A stretch of 64,000 nt of DNA, from the NCBI RefSeq assembly GCF_021390645.1, contig NZ_JAJEJT010000002.1, positions 1,054,001 to 1,118,000 of the forward strand. Direction: 5' to 3'. Each line of letters begins with the position of its first letter. Positions within the stretch are counted from its first letter, which is position 1. A program made the translations under genes and the position numbers. Under the pieces are notes generated by a model that worked only from the letters and a program-made list of their open reading frames with translations, was not told the DNA's origin and made no database searches. This DNA comes from Paraburkholderia flagellata (GTDB lineage Bacteria; Pseudomonadota; Gammaproteobacteria; Burkholderiales; Burkholderiaceae). Positions 25,987 to 35,195 of this stretch are shown one piece after another.

Positions 25987-26715
25987 GTGAACTCTTCATC
26001 CGAAGTGGCGAGTGTTGCCGGCAATCCCTATGTCGCACTGCAAAAGATTAGAGGCGGCGAGCGCGGCAGTCTGACCGATGCGGTCGAGCAGGCGCTCAGA
26101 GAAGCGATCGTGACGCTTGCGCTGGAACCCGGAATGATGATCGACAAGATGGCGGTCTGCGAACGCATGGGCGTGTCGCGCTTTCCGGTTTCCGCCGCGC
26201 TGGCGAAGCTTGCGCACGCGGGTCTCGTCGAGGTTTTGCCGCAGCGCGGCACGCGCGTCAAACCGATCGCGCTCGACGATATTCGCCAGCATCTGTTCAT
26301 TCGCAGCGCGCTCGAAGTCGAAACGGTGCGCGGTGTCGCGCGCATGAAGAACAGCGCCACGATCGACGCACTGGCCGCCAATCTCGAGGAGCAGCGCAAG
26401 GTCGCCGGTAATGGTCAGCGTCACGCGTTTCATGAGCTCGATCTCGCGTTTCATGAAATCCTGCTCGACGCCGTGAACCTGCCGCGCGTGAAAGAGATCG
26501 TCGCTGTGTCGCGCAATGCGCTGGACCGCGCAAGGCAATTGCTGGCGAGTCCCGAGCGTCTCGCGCATACGCTTGACGAACACGAACGGATTTTCGATGC
26601 CATTCGCGCCGGCCGTGCCGACGCGGCGGCCAAAGCCATGCACGACCATCTCGATCAGGTGATCGAGGAGTTGCACCGGTCCGCGAAAAAGCGGCCGGAT
26701 CTCTTTGCGCCTTGA
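25987..26715 (+). CDS. GntR family regulator with FCD ligand-binding domain
   Basis: DNA-binding regulator of the FadR subfamily, 242 residues. A winged-helix N-terminus (LTDAVEQALREAIVTLALEPG, ERMGVSRFPVSAALAKLAHAGLVEVLPQRG) is followed by an all-helical FCD domain with the metal-site pattern (ELDLAFHEILLDAVN and a later HEHERIF/HDHLDQ pair). Start choice: the predicted transcript begins near 25962, downstream of the ATGs at 25918-25954, so GTG 25987 fits best. Divergent to fuconate dehydratase and upstream of the ABC importer, so it probably controls this sugar-acid module with a sugar acid as inducer (inference). Confidence 0.85.
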   Translation: MNSSSEVASVAGNPYVALQKIRGGERGSLTDAVEQALREAIVTLALEPGMMIDKMAVCERMGVSRFPVSAALAKLAHAGLVEVLPQRGTRVKPIALDDIRQHLFIRSALEVETVRGVARMKNSATIDALAANLEEQRKVAGNGQRHAFHELDLAFHEILLDAVNLPRVKEIVAVSRNALDRARQLLASPERLAHTLDEHERIFDAIRAGRADAAAKAMHDHLDQVIEELHRSAKKRPDLFAP

Positions 26716-26850
26716 GCAGCTTAAGCACCTTAGCCTTACGTCAAGCAACGACCGTACTTCAACCACCTTCGTGCAGCGCCGCAAGCAACGCCGCGCACGT
26801 AATCAAGGGGCCCCGGTAATGTGTCTGGCTTTTCTTTGCGGATTTGCGCC

Positions 26851-28362
26851 ATGACGCCGCTCATTTCCGTTAGTAAGCTGAGCAAGAGCTTTCCCGGCGT
26901 GAGAGCGCTTCACGAAGTGCAGTTCGAACTCGTGGCGGGCGAGGTGCACGCGCTGATGGGTGAGAACGGCGCAGGCAAGTCGACGTTGATGAAGATTCTC
27001 GCGGGCGTGTATACGCGCGACTCGGGCGACATTCTCTATGATGGCCAGCACGTCGCGTTCGCGAGTCCGCGCGAGGCCCAGGCCGTGGGCGTCGGCATCA
27101 TTCATCAGGAACTCCAGCTGATGAATCATTTGACCGTCGCGCAGAACATGTTCATCGGCCGTGAGCCGCGCGGGCGTCTTGGCCTCTTTCTCGACGAAGA
27201 CAAACTCAACGCGCAGGCGCACGCGATTCTCGCCCGCATGCACGTGCAACTCGACCCGCGCACCGTGGTCGGCTCGCTCACCGTCGCGAGCCAGCAGATG
27301 GTCGAGATTGCCAAGGCGCTGTCGTACGATTCGCGCGTGCTCATCATGGACGAGCCGACTTCCGCGCTCAACGACGCCGAAATCGCCGAGCTTTTCCGCA
27401 TCATTCGCCAGTTGAAAGAGCGGGGCGTGGGGATCGTCTACATCTCGCACAAGATGGATGAACTCAAGCAGATTGCCGATCGCGTCACCGTGCTGCGCGA
27501 CGGTGAATACGTGGCCACCGTCGCCGCCGCCGATACGAGCGTGCAGGCCATCATTGGCATGATGGTCGGCAGAACGCTCGCCGACGTCGCGCCGTATCCG
27601 GGTCCGGCGCACCAGGGCGAAGTCGCGCTCGAAGTGAAGCATCTGAACGCCGGCCCGCTCGTGAGGGACGTGAGCTTCACGTTGTGCAAAGGCGAAATAC
27701 TGGGCTTTGCGGGACTCATGGGCGCGGGCCGAACCGAAGTCGCGCGAGCCGTCTTCGGCGCGGACCCGGTCGAATCCGGAGACATCTTCGTGAAAGGCGC
27801 GAAGGCAACGATCAAAACGCCAAGCGACGCGGTCGCGCACAGCATCGGGTATCTCTCCGAGGACCGCAAGCGCTTTGGTCTTGCGACCGGCATGGATGTC
27901 GAATCGAACATCGTGATGTCCAACCTCGGCAAATTCCTCTCGCTGAACCTCTTTCTGCGGCGCATGCAGATCCGCAAGACGGCGGCGCATTTCATCAGTC
28001 TGCTCGCCATTCGCACGCCTTCCGCCACGCAGCCGGTGCGCCTGCTATCGGGCGGCAATCAGCAGAAGATCGTCATTGCGAAGTGGCTGGAGCGCGACTG
28101 TGATGTGCTTTTCTTCGACGAGCCCACGCGCGGAATCGACGTTGGCGCGAAAAGCGAGATCTACAAGCTGCTGCGCGCACTTGCGGAACAAGGCAAGGCG
28201 ATCGTGATGATCTCGTCGGAACTTCCGGAAATCCTGCGCATGAGCGACCGGATCGTAGTGATGTGCGAAGGCCGTATCACTGGCGAGCTCTCTGCCAGCG
28301 AGGCGACCCAGGAGCGCATCATGCATCTCGCGACCCAGCGCGAAACCTTGCAAGCGGCATGA
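26851..28362 (+). CDS. sugar ABC transporter ATP-binding protein (RbsA/AraG type)
   Basis: ATPase with two fused ABC domains, about 503 residues, energising a ribose/arabinose-class importer. First domain: Walker [10 protein letters not shown] near residue 37, signature-like [15 protein letters not shown], Walker [12 protein letters not shown]. Second domain: a degenerate Walker A (GAGRTEVA), as usual for this family, then signature [15 protein letters not shown] and Walker [15 protein letters not shown]. Start ATG 26851 gives the family N-terminus [16 protein letters not shown]; in-frame GTG 26821 is an alternative. First gene of a three-gene importer operon ending at the terminator at 30470. 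Confidence 0.93.
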   Translation: MTPLISVSKLSKSFPGVRALHEVQFELVAGEVHALMGENGAGKSTLMKILAGVYTRDSGDILYDGQHVAFASPREAQAVGVGIIHQELQLMNHLTVAQNMFIGREPRGRLGLFLDEDKLNAQAHAILARMHVQLDPRTVVGSLTVASQQMVEIAKALSYDSRVLIMDEPTSALNDAEIAELFRIIRQLKERGVGIVYISHKMDELKQIADRVTVLRDGEYVATVAAADTSVQAIIGMMVGRTLADVAPYPGPAHQGEVALEVKHLNAGPLVRDVSFTLCKGEILGFAGLMGAGRTEVARAVFGADPVESGDIFVKGAKATIKTPSDAVAHSIGYLSEDRKRFGLATGMDVESNIVMSNLGKFLSLNLFLRRMQIRKTAAHFISLLAIRTPSATQPVRLLSGGNQQKIVIAKWLERDCDVLFFDEPTRGIDVGAKSEIYKLLRALAEQGKAIVMISSELPEILRMSDRIVVMCEGRITGELSASEATQERIMHLATQRETLQAA

Positions 28363-28381
28363 GCCTCAAGAGGTCGAATCC

Positions 28382-29407
28382 ATGACTATGCAATCGGATA
28401 CTGCGGCGCTGGCGAATCAGAAACGGTCGACCGGTTTGAGGGCGCGCCTTTTCTCGCCGACTGCGCTGCAGAAAATGCTCGCATTCGCGAGCCTCATCCT
28501 GCTGCTGATCTTTTTCAGCTTCGCTTCGCCTGCATTCATGCAGATGGACAACATCCTCGGCATTCTGCAGGCAACGGCTGTGAACGGCGTGCTCGCCATT
28601 GCGAGCACGTTTGTCATCATCACGGGCGGCATCGATTTGTCGGTCGGCACGTTGATGACGTTTACGGCCGTGATTTGCGGCGTGTTTCTGACCTATTGGC
28701 ATTTGCCGATGTGGATCGGCGTGCTCGCCGCCATCGCAACGGGCGCGCTGTGCGGAACCATTTCTGGCACGCTCACGGCGAAGATGAAAATCCCGCCGTT
28801 CATCGCGACGCTCGGCATGATGCTGCTGCTCAAGGGGCTTTCGCTCGTGGTGTCGTCCGACAAGCCCATCTATTTCACCGATACCGAAAACTTCTACATG
28901 ATTTCGCAGGACTCGCTGATCGGCTATTTCCTGCCCAGCGTGCCTGTGCCGAACGCCGTGCTGATTCTGTTCGTGCTCGCCATCGTGAGTTCGATCACGC
29001 TCAACCGCACGGCGCTTGGCCGCTATACGTTCGCGCTAGGCAGCAATGAAGAGGCCGTGCGCCTTTCGGGCGTGAATGTCGATCGCTGGAAGATCGCGAT
29101 TTATGGCCTTGGCGGCGCGATCTGCGGCATTGCAGGGTTGTTGATCGCCTCGCGTCTGAATTCGGCGCAGCCGGCGCTCGGCCAGGGTTACGAGCTGGAA
29201 GCCATCGCGGCGGTCGTGATCGGCGGAACGTCGCTGAGCGGCGGGTCAGGCACGATACTCGGCACCATCATCGGCGCGTTCATCATGAGCGTGCTGACGA
29301 ACGGCCTGCGCATCATGTCGGTCGCGCAGGAATGGCAGATCGTGGTGACGGGGCTCATCATCATCCTCGCGGTTTATGCGGATATCTTGCGGCGCAAGAA
29401 GCGTTGA
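28382..29407 (+). CDS. sugar ABC transporter permease (RbsC/AraH type)
   Basis: Inner-membrane permease of 341 residues with about 8-10 hydrophobic helices. The family hallmark VITGGIDLSVGTLM is present, followed by PPFIATLGMMLLLKGLSL and LEAIAAVVIGGTSLSGGSGT. Lies 19 bp after the ATPase gene and 95 bp before the binding-protein gene, in the standard ribose-type order. Confidence 0.93.
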   Translation: MTMQSDTAALANQKRSTGLRARLFSPTALQKMLAFASLILLLIFFSFASPAFMQMDNILGILQATAVNGVLAIASTFVIITGGIDLSVGTLMTFTAVICGVFLTYWHLPMWIGVLAAIATGALCGTISGTLTAKMKIPPFIATLGMMLLLKGLSLVVSSDKPIYFTDTENFYMISQDSLIGYFLPSVPVPNAVLILFVLAIVSSITLNRTALGRYTFALGSNEEAVRLSGVNVDRWKIAIYGLGGAICGIAGLLIASRLNSAQPALGQGYELEAIAAVVIGGTSLSGGSGTILGTIIGAFIMSVLTNGLRIMSVAQEWQIVVTGLIIILAVYADILRRKKR

Positions 29408-29502
29408 AAGAGGAGACGGAAGAAGCAAGGAAAGAACGGGGAGTAAAACAAGGCTCCCTCAACGGCTGGAGGTCTATGGCCCACCTTAGGAGGAGAAATG
29501 TC

Positions 29503-30444
29503 ATGTTGAAAAGAAAACTGATCAGTGCCGTAATCGGAGTGGGCGCGCTCGTGGGCGCGTCGAGCTTGACCTATGCTGAGGAACCCTACATTCCGATCAT
29601 TTCGAAGGGATTCCAGCATCAGTTCTGGCAAGCCGTGAAATCCGGCGCGGAACAGTCGGCGAAGGCGAACAATGTCCGCATCACGTTCGAAGGCCCTGAA
29701 ACCGAGGCCATGGTCGACAAGCAGATCGACATGCTCTCGGCCGCGCTCGCGAAGAAACCGCAGGCGCTCGGTATTGCCGCGCTCGACAGCAAGGCCGCCG
29801 TTCCGCTGCTCAAACGCGCGCAGTCCAGCAAGATCCCTGTGATCGCGTTCGACTCGGGTGTCGACAGCGATATTCCGCTTACGACCTGCGCCACGGACAA
29901 CCTCGCCGCCGCCGCGCTCGCCGCCGACAAAATGGCGGAGATGATCGGCAACGCAGGCGAAGTCGGCGTGATCGTGCATGACCAGACGAGCCGCACAGGT
30001 ATCGATCGGCGCGACGGCTTCCTCAACGAGATGAAGACGAAGCACCCGGGCATCAAGATCGTTTCCGTGCAATACGGCGCTGGGGATCACCTGAAATCGG
30101 CGGAAATCGCCAAGGCCATGATTCAGGCGAACCCGAACCTCAAGGGCATTTTCGGCGCCAATGAAGGCTCGGCGGAAGGCGCGGCGATCGGCGTGAAGGA
30201 ATCGGGCAAGAAACTGGTGCTGATCGGCTTCGACTCGGGCAAGGAGCAGAAGGAGGCCATCATGTCCGGCCTGATGGCGGGTGCGATCACGCAGAACCCG
30301 GTGGGCATCGGCAAGTGCGTCGTCGATTCCGCGGCGAAGGCGTTGAAGGGCGAGACGCTGCCCAAGAAAATCGACACGGGCTTTTACTGGTATGACAAGA
30401 CGAATATGAGCGACCCGAAGATCGCTGCGGTGCTTTACGACTGA
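29503..30444 (+). CDS. periplasmic sugar-binding protein (type 1, RbsB-like)
   Basis: Substrate-binding protein of the importer, 313 residues. Excellent ribosome binding site (AGGAGGAG) before ATG 29503 and a Sec signal peptide (MLKRKLISAVIGVGALVGAS, cleavage near TYA|EE). The mature protein shows the family-1 fold: ISKGFQHQFWQAVKSGAEQSA, then KPQALGIAALDS, IPVIAFDSGV, TDNLAAAALAADKM and LIGFDSGKEQ. Substrate not readable. The neighbourhood of L-fuconate dehydratase and a XylX-like enzyme suggests L-fucose, L-arabinose, D-xylose or a related sugar. Confidence 0.9.
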   Translation: MLKRKLISAVIGVGALVGASSLTYAEEPYIPIISKGFQHQFWQAVKSGAEQSAKANNVRITFEGPETEAMVDKQIDMLSAALAKKPQALGIAALDSKAAVPLLKRAQSSKIPVIAFDSGVDSDIPLTTCATDNLAAAALAADKMAEMIGNAGEVGVIVHDQTSRTGIDRRDGFLNEMKTKHPGIKIVSVQYGAGDHLKSAEIAKAMIQANPNLKGIFGANEGSAEGAAIGVKESGKKLVLIGFDSGKEQKEAIMSGLMAGAITQNPVGIGKCVVDSAAKALKGETLPKKIDTGFYWYDKTNMSDPKIAAVLYD

Positions 30445-30469
30445 TTGGTGTGGTTCACGCGCAGGGCGG

Positions 30470-30503
30470 GAGGAAGAGCAGCAGCTCTTCCTCTTTACTT
30501 TTT
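30470..30503 (+). terminator. rho-independent terminator of the sugar ABC operon
   Basis: Perfect 10-bp stem GAGGAAGAGC / GCTCTTCCTC with a 4-base loop (AGCA), immediately followed by TTTACTTTTT. It lies 25 bp after the binding-protein stop and acts on the plus strand; the minus strand lacks a U-run here. Confidence 0.92.
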
Positions 30504-30531
30504 AGGTCTGCGGCGCGCGGGGCGCTTAGGA

Positions 30532-31707
30532 TTAGAAAAGACCGCGCTCGGCGAGATTGACGTAAAGGGCTCGCACGCCGAACGTCCACGGTTCGATTTC
30601 GGTGCAAAGGCGCACGGTGTTGACGATGGCGCCAAGCGGCGGCGCGCTGATCGTGACGCGGTCGCCGAGGTGATGGGTGAAGCCGCCGCCGGGCGCATCG
30701 CGGTCCTTGATCGGCGAGAACATCGTGCCGAGGAACAGCATGAAACCATCCGGATACTGATGATGCCGCCCCCACGCCTGCGAGACGAGATCGAGCGGGT
30801 CGCGGCTGATTTCCTGCATATGGCTCACGCCTTCGAGCAGGAAGCCATCGTCTGCACCCTCCACGCGAAGCGAAACGCTAGTGGCGCGAACTGAGTCGAG
30901 CGTGAAGGTTTCGTCGAACAAACGAATGAACGGGCCAATGGCGCACGAGCCGTTGTTGTCCTTGCATTTGCCGAGCAGCAGCGCGGAGCGTCCTTCGATG
31001 TCGCGCAGATTGACGTCATTGCCGAGCGTCGCCCCGACCACCTCGCCCCGGCTGTTCACCGCGAGCACGATTTCGGGTTCGGGGTTATTCCACGCAGAGG
31101 CGGGATGCAGGCCGATGTCGGCGCCGAACCCCACGGCGGACATGGGCTGGGACTTCGAGAACACCTCGGCGTCCGGGCCAATGCCGACCTCCATGTACTG
31201 CGACCATGCGCCCCGGCGCTGAAGTTCTTCCTTCAGTTTGATCGCGGCCTCGGAACCCGGTTTGATCTTCGAAAGGTCCGTGCCGATCAACTTCGTGATT
31301 TCCGCGCGCACGTCCTGTGCCTTGGCGGGATCGCCACCGGCCTGCTCTTCAATGACGCGCTCCAGAAGACTCACGGCGAACGTCACGCCGCAAGCCTTGA
31401 TGGCCTGCAGGTCACACGGCGCGAGCAGCGAAGGGCGATCTTCGGGGCGATCGCCCGCGAGGCTGTGTTCGACCAGCGCTTCAGCCGTGCCGAGCGGTTC
31501 GCCGGGTGTATGCCGCACGACATCGAGCAGATCCTCATACTCGAACAAGTCGGCTGTGGTGGGTGCAATCTGCGAAATATCGAAGACCATGCCGCCGCGC
31601 ACGACGACGACGCAGGGGCCGTCGCCCTCTGGGGTGGGCCGCCAGACGCGGCCAACGAGTAGCGCGTGATCGAGATCGTGCGGAAGATAAGCGGATGTTG
31701 AGGACAT
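30532..31707 (-). CDS. FAH-family 2-keto-3-deoxy-aldonate dehydratase, XylX-like
   Basis: Fumarylacetoacetate-hydrolase-fold enzyme of 391 residues, matching the long XylX/AraD1 subgroup rather than classical FAH. Family blocks: ACGVTFAVSLLERVIEEQA, WSQYMEVGIGPDAEVF, SAWNNPEPEIVLAVNSRG with the metal-binding NPEPE, GNDVNLRDIEGRSALLLGK and HQYPDGFMLFLGTMF. Caulobacter XylX dehydrates 2-keto-3-deoxy-D-xylonate to alpha-ketoglutarate semialdehyde in the Weimberg route, so the same reaction on xylonate, arabonate or a fuconate-derived acid is likely. Start ATG 31707 chosen from the family length. Convergent to the sugar importer and downstream of a porin on the same strand. Confidence 0.85.
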   Translation of the reverse strand: MSSTSAYLPHDLDHALLVGRVWRPTPEGDGPCVVVVRGGMVFDISQIAPTTADLFEYEDLLDVVRHTPGEPLGTAEALVEHSLAGDRPEDRPSLLAPCDLQAIKACGVTFAVSLLERVIEEQAGGDPAKAQDVRAEITKLIGTDLSKIKPGSEAAIKLKEELQRRGAWSQYMEVGIGPDAEVFSKSQPMSAVGFGADIGLHPASAWNNPEPEIVLAVNSRGEVVGATLGNDVNLRDIEGRSALLLGKCKDNNGSCAIGPFIRLFDETFTLDSVRATSVSLRVEGADDGFLLEGVSHMQEISRDPLDLVSQAWGRHHQYPDGFMLFLGTMFSPIKDRDAPGGGFTHHLGDRVTISAPPLGAIVNTVRLCTEIEPWTFGVRALYVNLAERGLF

Positions 31708-31803
31708 GGCAAGCGTTCCGGAGTGAGAGTTGCGACACGCATCGTAGGGCGGATGAGCGTGATCGTCCAAACGAACGCCTCATTATCCAACAGGATGGAC
31801 GGG

Positions 31804-31840
31804 CGAGCCGCCTCCCACGAATCGACCGGGCGGCGGCTCG
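31804..31840 (-). terminator. hairpin after porin gene, possible terminator
   Basis: Inverted repeat CGAGCCGCC (31804-31812) / GGCGGCTCG (31832-31840) with a 19-base loop, beginning 9 bp after the porin stop. There is no U-run, so it may stabilise the mRNA end or attenuate into the FAH gene rather than terminate strongly. Confidence 0.35.
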
Positions 31841-31849
31841 TGCTGCGGG

Positions 31850-33079
31850 TTAGAACAGGTGCTTGATACCCGCAGACACCGCAAGCTGATTCGACGTTGT
31901 CGAGGGAGACAGGTAGCCGATGTCCGCGACCGCCTGGCGGCCCCACGAATCCACGCCGCTTGCGTGCTGGTACGCGGCCGTTGCGTACAGTTCGGTGGCT
32001 TTGGAGAGCGAGTAGCCGGTGCCGAGGTTCCACTGCTCATAGCGCGCGCCGCCACTGCCGTTCAGGTTGCCGCCGTTCGTGTAATCGAATGACGTGCCCA
32101 CGCGCAGAAACGGCGTGACCTGGTAACGCACGCTCGCACCCACGGTGTTGAACGAGGCCGTGCCGTGATAGTTCTGCGTGTTGAGCGAGGCCGTAGCCCC
32201 GAGATCGCGGTATTGCGTGTTGGACCAGGCGAGACCCAGGATGGCCGATCCTATCGTCCAGGTCGAGGCCACGGCGACAGTCTGCTGCGTGCGCGCGGAG
32301 GCGAATCCCGAGATGGATGGGTTCGACGCCGGCGTCGTGGCGGAACCGGCGGAGCCGAGATTGTTGCCGGTGGCGCTCGCGTTCGCATTCGTGCCATAGA
32401 GCGAGTTGTTCGGATTGCGCGCGTTGATGATCGACGCCGCGACCGCAACGCTCGGTCCGGTATAGCTGAAGCCTGTGGACCAGTACTGGTTCTGCGTGAA
32501 GTTGCCGGCTATGCCGCCCAGGCTGTACAGCGCGCCAAACCGGAATCCTCCAAAGGAGTCCGAACTGTATTTGATCGCGTTGTTGATGCGATGCGTGAAG
32601 TTGAGGTTGTCGTAATCGGCCGGATGGATCGCGAGATTGCCGAAGTACCAGGCATAGAGCAGCGGCGACACATAATCCACAGCGGCGTCGGACTGACGCC
32701 CGAGCGATGCGGTGCCGTAGGTGGGCGCGGTGAGCCCGATCCAGGCCTGACGGCCGAACAGGGTGCCACCCTGGCCGAGCGTGCCATTGCTAACGCTAAA
32801 GCCGCTTTCGAGCACGAACAGCGTCTTCACGTCGCCACCCAGATCTTCGGTGCCTTTCAGGCCCCAGCGGCTCGAACTCGGGCCCGAGGTGCCGCTGTCG
32901 AACTGGGCGACCTGCCCGCCGCCGGTGGGTTTGCCACCTGCTGGCGTTGCCGCCGTTTGAACGTTGTTTGTATAGGTCACGTTGCCGGTGACGATACCGT
33001 AGAGCGTCACGCTGCTCTGAGCGTAGGCTGCGACGGGTGACAGTGCGATTGTCGTTAGCGCGAGAAGTGTTTTTTTCAT
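31850..33079 (-). CDS. outer-membrane porin (Burkholderiales OmpC-type)
   Basis: Trimeric general porin of 409 residues. Signal peptide MKKTLLALTTIALSPVAAYA is cleaved before QSSVTLYG, the usual first strand of this family. The mature protein has the SSRWGLKGTEDLGGDVKTLFVLESGF block, loop 3-like GRQAWIGLTAP, and ends in ISAGIKHLF-type aromatic terminus. ATG 33079 is preferred to an in-frame TTG at 33097. It lies only 45 bp after the MetQ-like gene on the same strand, so it may be cotranscribed with the sulfur-uptake gene and provide outer-membrane entry for its ligand (inference). Confidence 0.92.
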   Translation of the reverse strand: MKKTLLALTTIALSPVAAYAQSSVTLYGIVTGNVTYTNNVQTAATPAGGKPTGGGQVAQFDSGTSGPSSSRWGLKGTEDLGGDVKTLFVLESGFSVSNGTLGQGGTLFGRQAWIGLTAPTYGTASLGRQSDAAVDYVSPLLYAWYFGNLAIHPADYDNLNFTHRINNAIKYSSDSFGGFRFGALYSLGGIAGNFTQNQYWSTGFSYTGPSVAVAASIINARNPNNSLYGTNANASATGNNLGSAGSATTPASNPSISGFASARTQQTVAVASTWTIGSAILGLAWSNTQYRDLGATASLNTQNYHGTASFNTVGASVRYQVTPFLRVGTSFDYTNGGNLNGSGGARYEQWNLGTGYSLSKATELYATAAYQHASGVDSWGRQAVADIGYLSPSTTSNQLAVSAGIKHLF

Positions 33080-33124
33080 GTCTAAGGGCTTCTTCAAACC
33101 GTTGTCGGCTGATGGGAATCGGTG

Positions 33125-33967
33125 TCAATGCGGGAAGTAATCGGGCAGGCGATAGCCCTTGTAGGTTTCATTGCGCAGGATCGCCGCACGGAATTCCTCT
33201 GACCGATAGGCCGCGACGATATCGGCGGTCTGCTGTGAATCACGGTTCGCCGATTTGACGACCACTTGATTCACATAAGGCGAGCGCATTTGCTCGAGTG
33301 CCAGCGCTTCGGTCAAACGGTGTCCGCTGGAGATTGCGAAGTTGCCCTGGATTGCTGCGAAATCGACGTCCTCGAGTGCGCGTGGCGCCTGTGCGGTTTC
33401 GAGCGGGACGATGCGAATGCCAGCGGGATTGGCGACCACGTCACGCTCGGAGACATCGACAGGATTGGGATTCTCGCGAATACGGATCCAGCCAATTGAC
33501 TGCAGAATCTTGAGCGCGCGTTCGAGGTTGACGGGGTCGTTCGGCACGGCGACTGTCGCACCGGGCTTCACCTCGGAGAGCGAACGATGGCGGGTAGTGT
33601 AGAGGCCCATAGGCGGCGTCGGCACCTGTACGACGCCGACGAGATCGGTGCCGTTACGATCGTTGTATGCCTTCAGATAGACGCTGTGCTGCATCACGTC
33701 GGCGGCGATCTCGCCGTGCCACACGGCCTGATTCGCTTCGAGCCCGGTGCTGAAGTTGACGTACTGAATGGTGTAACCCTTGCGCTTGAGTTGAGGCTCG
33801 ACGCCTTCGCGGAATTCGTCGGCGTATGGACCAGGCACGAAGCCGACGCGCAACACGTGGGCGGCGCTGTCGGCAGCGCGAACAGCCGGTGATTGCAGCA
33901 CAAACAGCGCGATGGTGGACAATAACGTTTGGATAACTAATCGATTTATCATGACGAGTGGTTTCAT
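33125..33967 (-). CDS. MetQ/NlpA-family periplasmic binding protein
   Basis: Substrate-binding protein of the methionine-uptake (MetQ/NlpA) family, 280 residues. It has a Sec signal peptide (INRLVIQTLLSTIALFVLQ, cleavage near AVRA|AD) but no lipobox Cys, unlike E. coli MetQ. Family blocks: LRVGFVPGPYADEFREGVEP, YTIQYVNFSTGLEANQAV, VPNDPVNLERALKIL and the VDFAAIQGNFAI stretch. No MetN or MetI neighbour, so it must share a transporter encoded elsewhere. It has no Cys and five Met including two in the signal region. Divergent from an SsuA-like gene, which places both at the left border of the sulfur island. Confidence 0.85.
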   Translation of the reverse strand: MKPLVMINRLVIQTLLSTIALFVLQSPAVRAADSAAHVLRVGFVPGPYADEFREGVEPQLKRKGYTIQYVNFSTGLEANQAVWHGEIAADVMQHSVYLKAYNDRNGTDLVGVVQVPTPPMGLYTTRHRSLSEVKPGATVAVPNDPVNLERALKILQSIGWIRIRENPNPVDVSERDVVANPAGIRIVPLETAQAPRALEDVDFAAIQGNFAISSGHRLTEALALEQMRSPYVNQVVVKSANRDSQQTADIVAAYRSEEFRAAILRNETYKGYRLPDYFPH

Positions 33968-34181
33968 GGTCAGGAAACGCCGATTATGGTTGTGGTCTCC
34001 TGGGCGGGCCAATATTAAATCGAGATTTACATATCGACTGGTCACATAGAACACAACGTAATTCGGTTATCTGCTGCGGGAATTAGAAGCGCAGGATTTG
34101 ATGGTTTTCACTCTGCCGGGCGGCTTATACCATCGGCGTTCTTCCTTATTCACCGTCGATCTCACGTCGAGGCAACCGAGC
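33968..34181. promoter_or_regulatory. divergent promoter region of two sulfur binding-protein genes
   Basis: 214 bp between the MetQ-like and SsuA-like genes, AT-rich around 34010-34100. It should contain both promoters. A loose relative of the motif noted at 40418 and 44505 appears near 34065-34077 (TTCGGTTATCTGC) but the match is weak. Confidence 0.35.
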
Positions 34182-35144
34182 ATGAACGCACGCCGTAACT
34201 TCATTCGAATCTCAGCGGGAGCCGCTGCGCTCGCCGCTTTGCCTGTGCTCAGCGCGGGTCCCGCGCGCGCGGCCAGTGCGTCGCGTACGCTGCGCGTCGG
34301 CAATCAGAAAGGTTATCTAAGTCTTCTGAAAGGGCGTGGAACCCTGGAGAAGCGGCTCGCTCCGCTTGGTGTCGCCGTCACGTGGACCGAGTTCGATGCA
34401 GGCCCAGTGCAGCTCGAAGCCCTCAACGTAGGTTCGATCGACTTTGGCGACGTGGGTGAAGCGCCGCCCATCTTCGCGCAGGCGGCCGGTGCGCCGCTCG
34501 CTTATGTCGCGGCAACGGTGCCGCGCCCGCAGTCCGAAGCGGTGCTCGTGCCCCACGCCTCAGCCATACGCGGCGTGGCGGATCTCAGGGGAAAGACCAT
34601 CGCGCTCAATCGCGGCAGCAACGTCCACTATTTCCTCGTGAAGCTGCTGCAAGCGCACAACCTCCAGTATGGCGATGTGAAGGTCGTATTTCTCGCGCCC
34701 GCCGACGCGCGCGCGGCGTTCGAGCGCGGCTCCATCGATGCGTGGGTGATCTGGGACCCGTTTCTCGCCTCCGCGCAAAAATCCCTCGACGCCCGTATTC
34801 TCGCCGATGCGAGCGGCGTGGTCGACAACCGCGCCTACTACTTCTCATCGCTCAGCTATGCGAAGCAAAATCCCGATGTCATCAAGATTCTCATCGAAGA
34901 GTTGAGTGAGATCGATCAATGGGGGCAGGCTAACCGCGCCGCGCTCGCCACCCAACTCGCGCAGTTGTGGGGCCTGCCCAACGACGTGGTCAGCGAGGCA
35001 ATCGCACGCGTGCCGTTCGGCACGGGCCCGATTACGAAAGCCATTCTCGCCGAGCAGCAGCAAATCGCCAATACGTTCTTCGACCTGAAGCTGATTCCGA
35101 AGCGCGTGAACGTGCTGGAAGCGGCTGCGCCGGGCATCGTCTAG
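34182..35144 (+). CDS. SsuA-like aliphatic sulfonate-binding protein
   Basis: Periplasmic binding protein of the SsuA/TauA class, 320 residues. The N-terminus carries a twin-arginine motif (ARRNFIRI) before a hydrophobic stretch ending near ARA|AS, so Tat export is likely. Family blocks: LRVGNQKGYLSLLKGRGTLE, VTWTEFDAGPVQLEALNVGSIDFGDVGE, LRGKTIALNRGSNVHYFLV and DAWVIWDPFLA. The protein contains no Cys and no Met other than the initiator, an extreme sulfur-sparing composition. No SsuBC genes are adjacent. A terminator follows 20 bp after the stop. Confidence 0.9.
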   Translation: MNARRNFIRISAGAAALAALPVLSAGPARAASASRTLRVGNQKGYLSLLKGRGTLEKRLAPLGVAVTWTEFDAGPVQLEALNVGSIDFGDVGEAPPIFAQAAGAPLAYVAATVPRPQSEAVLVPHASAIRGVADLRGKTIALNRGSNVHYFLVKLLQAHNLQYGDVKVVFLAPADARAAFERGSIDAWVIWDPFLASAQKSLDARILADASGVVDNRAYYFSSLSYAKQNPDVIKILIEELSEIDQWGQANRAALATQLAQLWGLPNDVVSEAIARVPFGTGPITKAILAEQQQIANTFFDLKLIPKRVNVLEAAAPGIV

Positions 35145-35164
35145 CGCTCACCACTTCGCATCAA

Positions 35165-35194
35165 CCCCGGCCGCAACTCACGCGCCGGGGTTTT
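35165..35194 (+). terminator. rho-independent terminator after SsuA-like gene
   Basis: Stem CCCCGGC (35165-35171) / GCCGGGG (35184-35190) with a 12-base loop, followed by TTTT. It ends the rightward SsuA-like transcript and abuts the stop of the convergent SfnB-like gene. Confidence 0.8.
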
Positions 35195-35195
35195 C

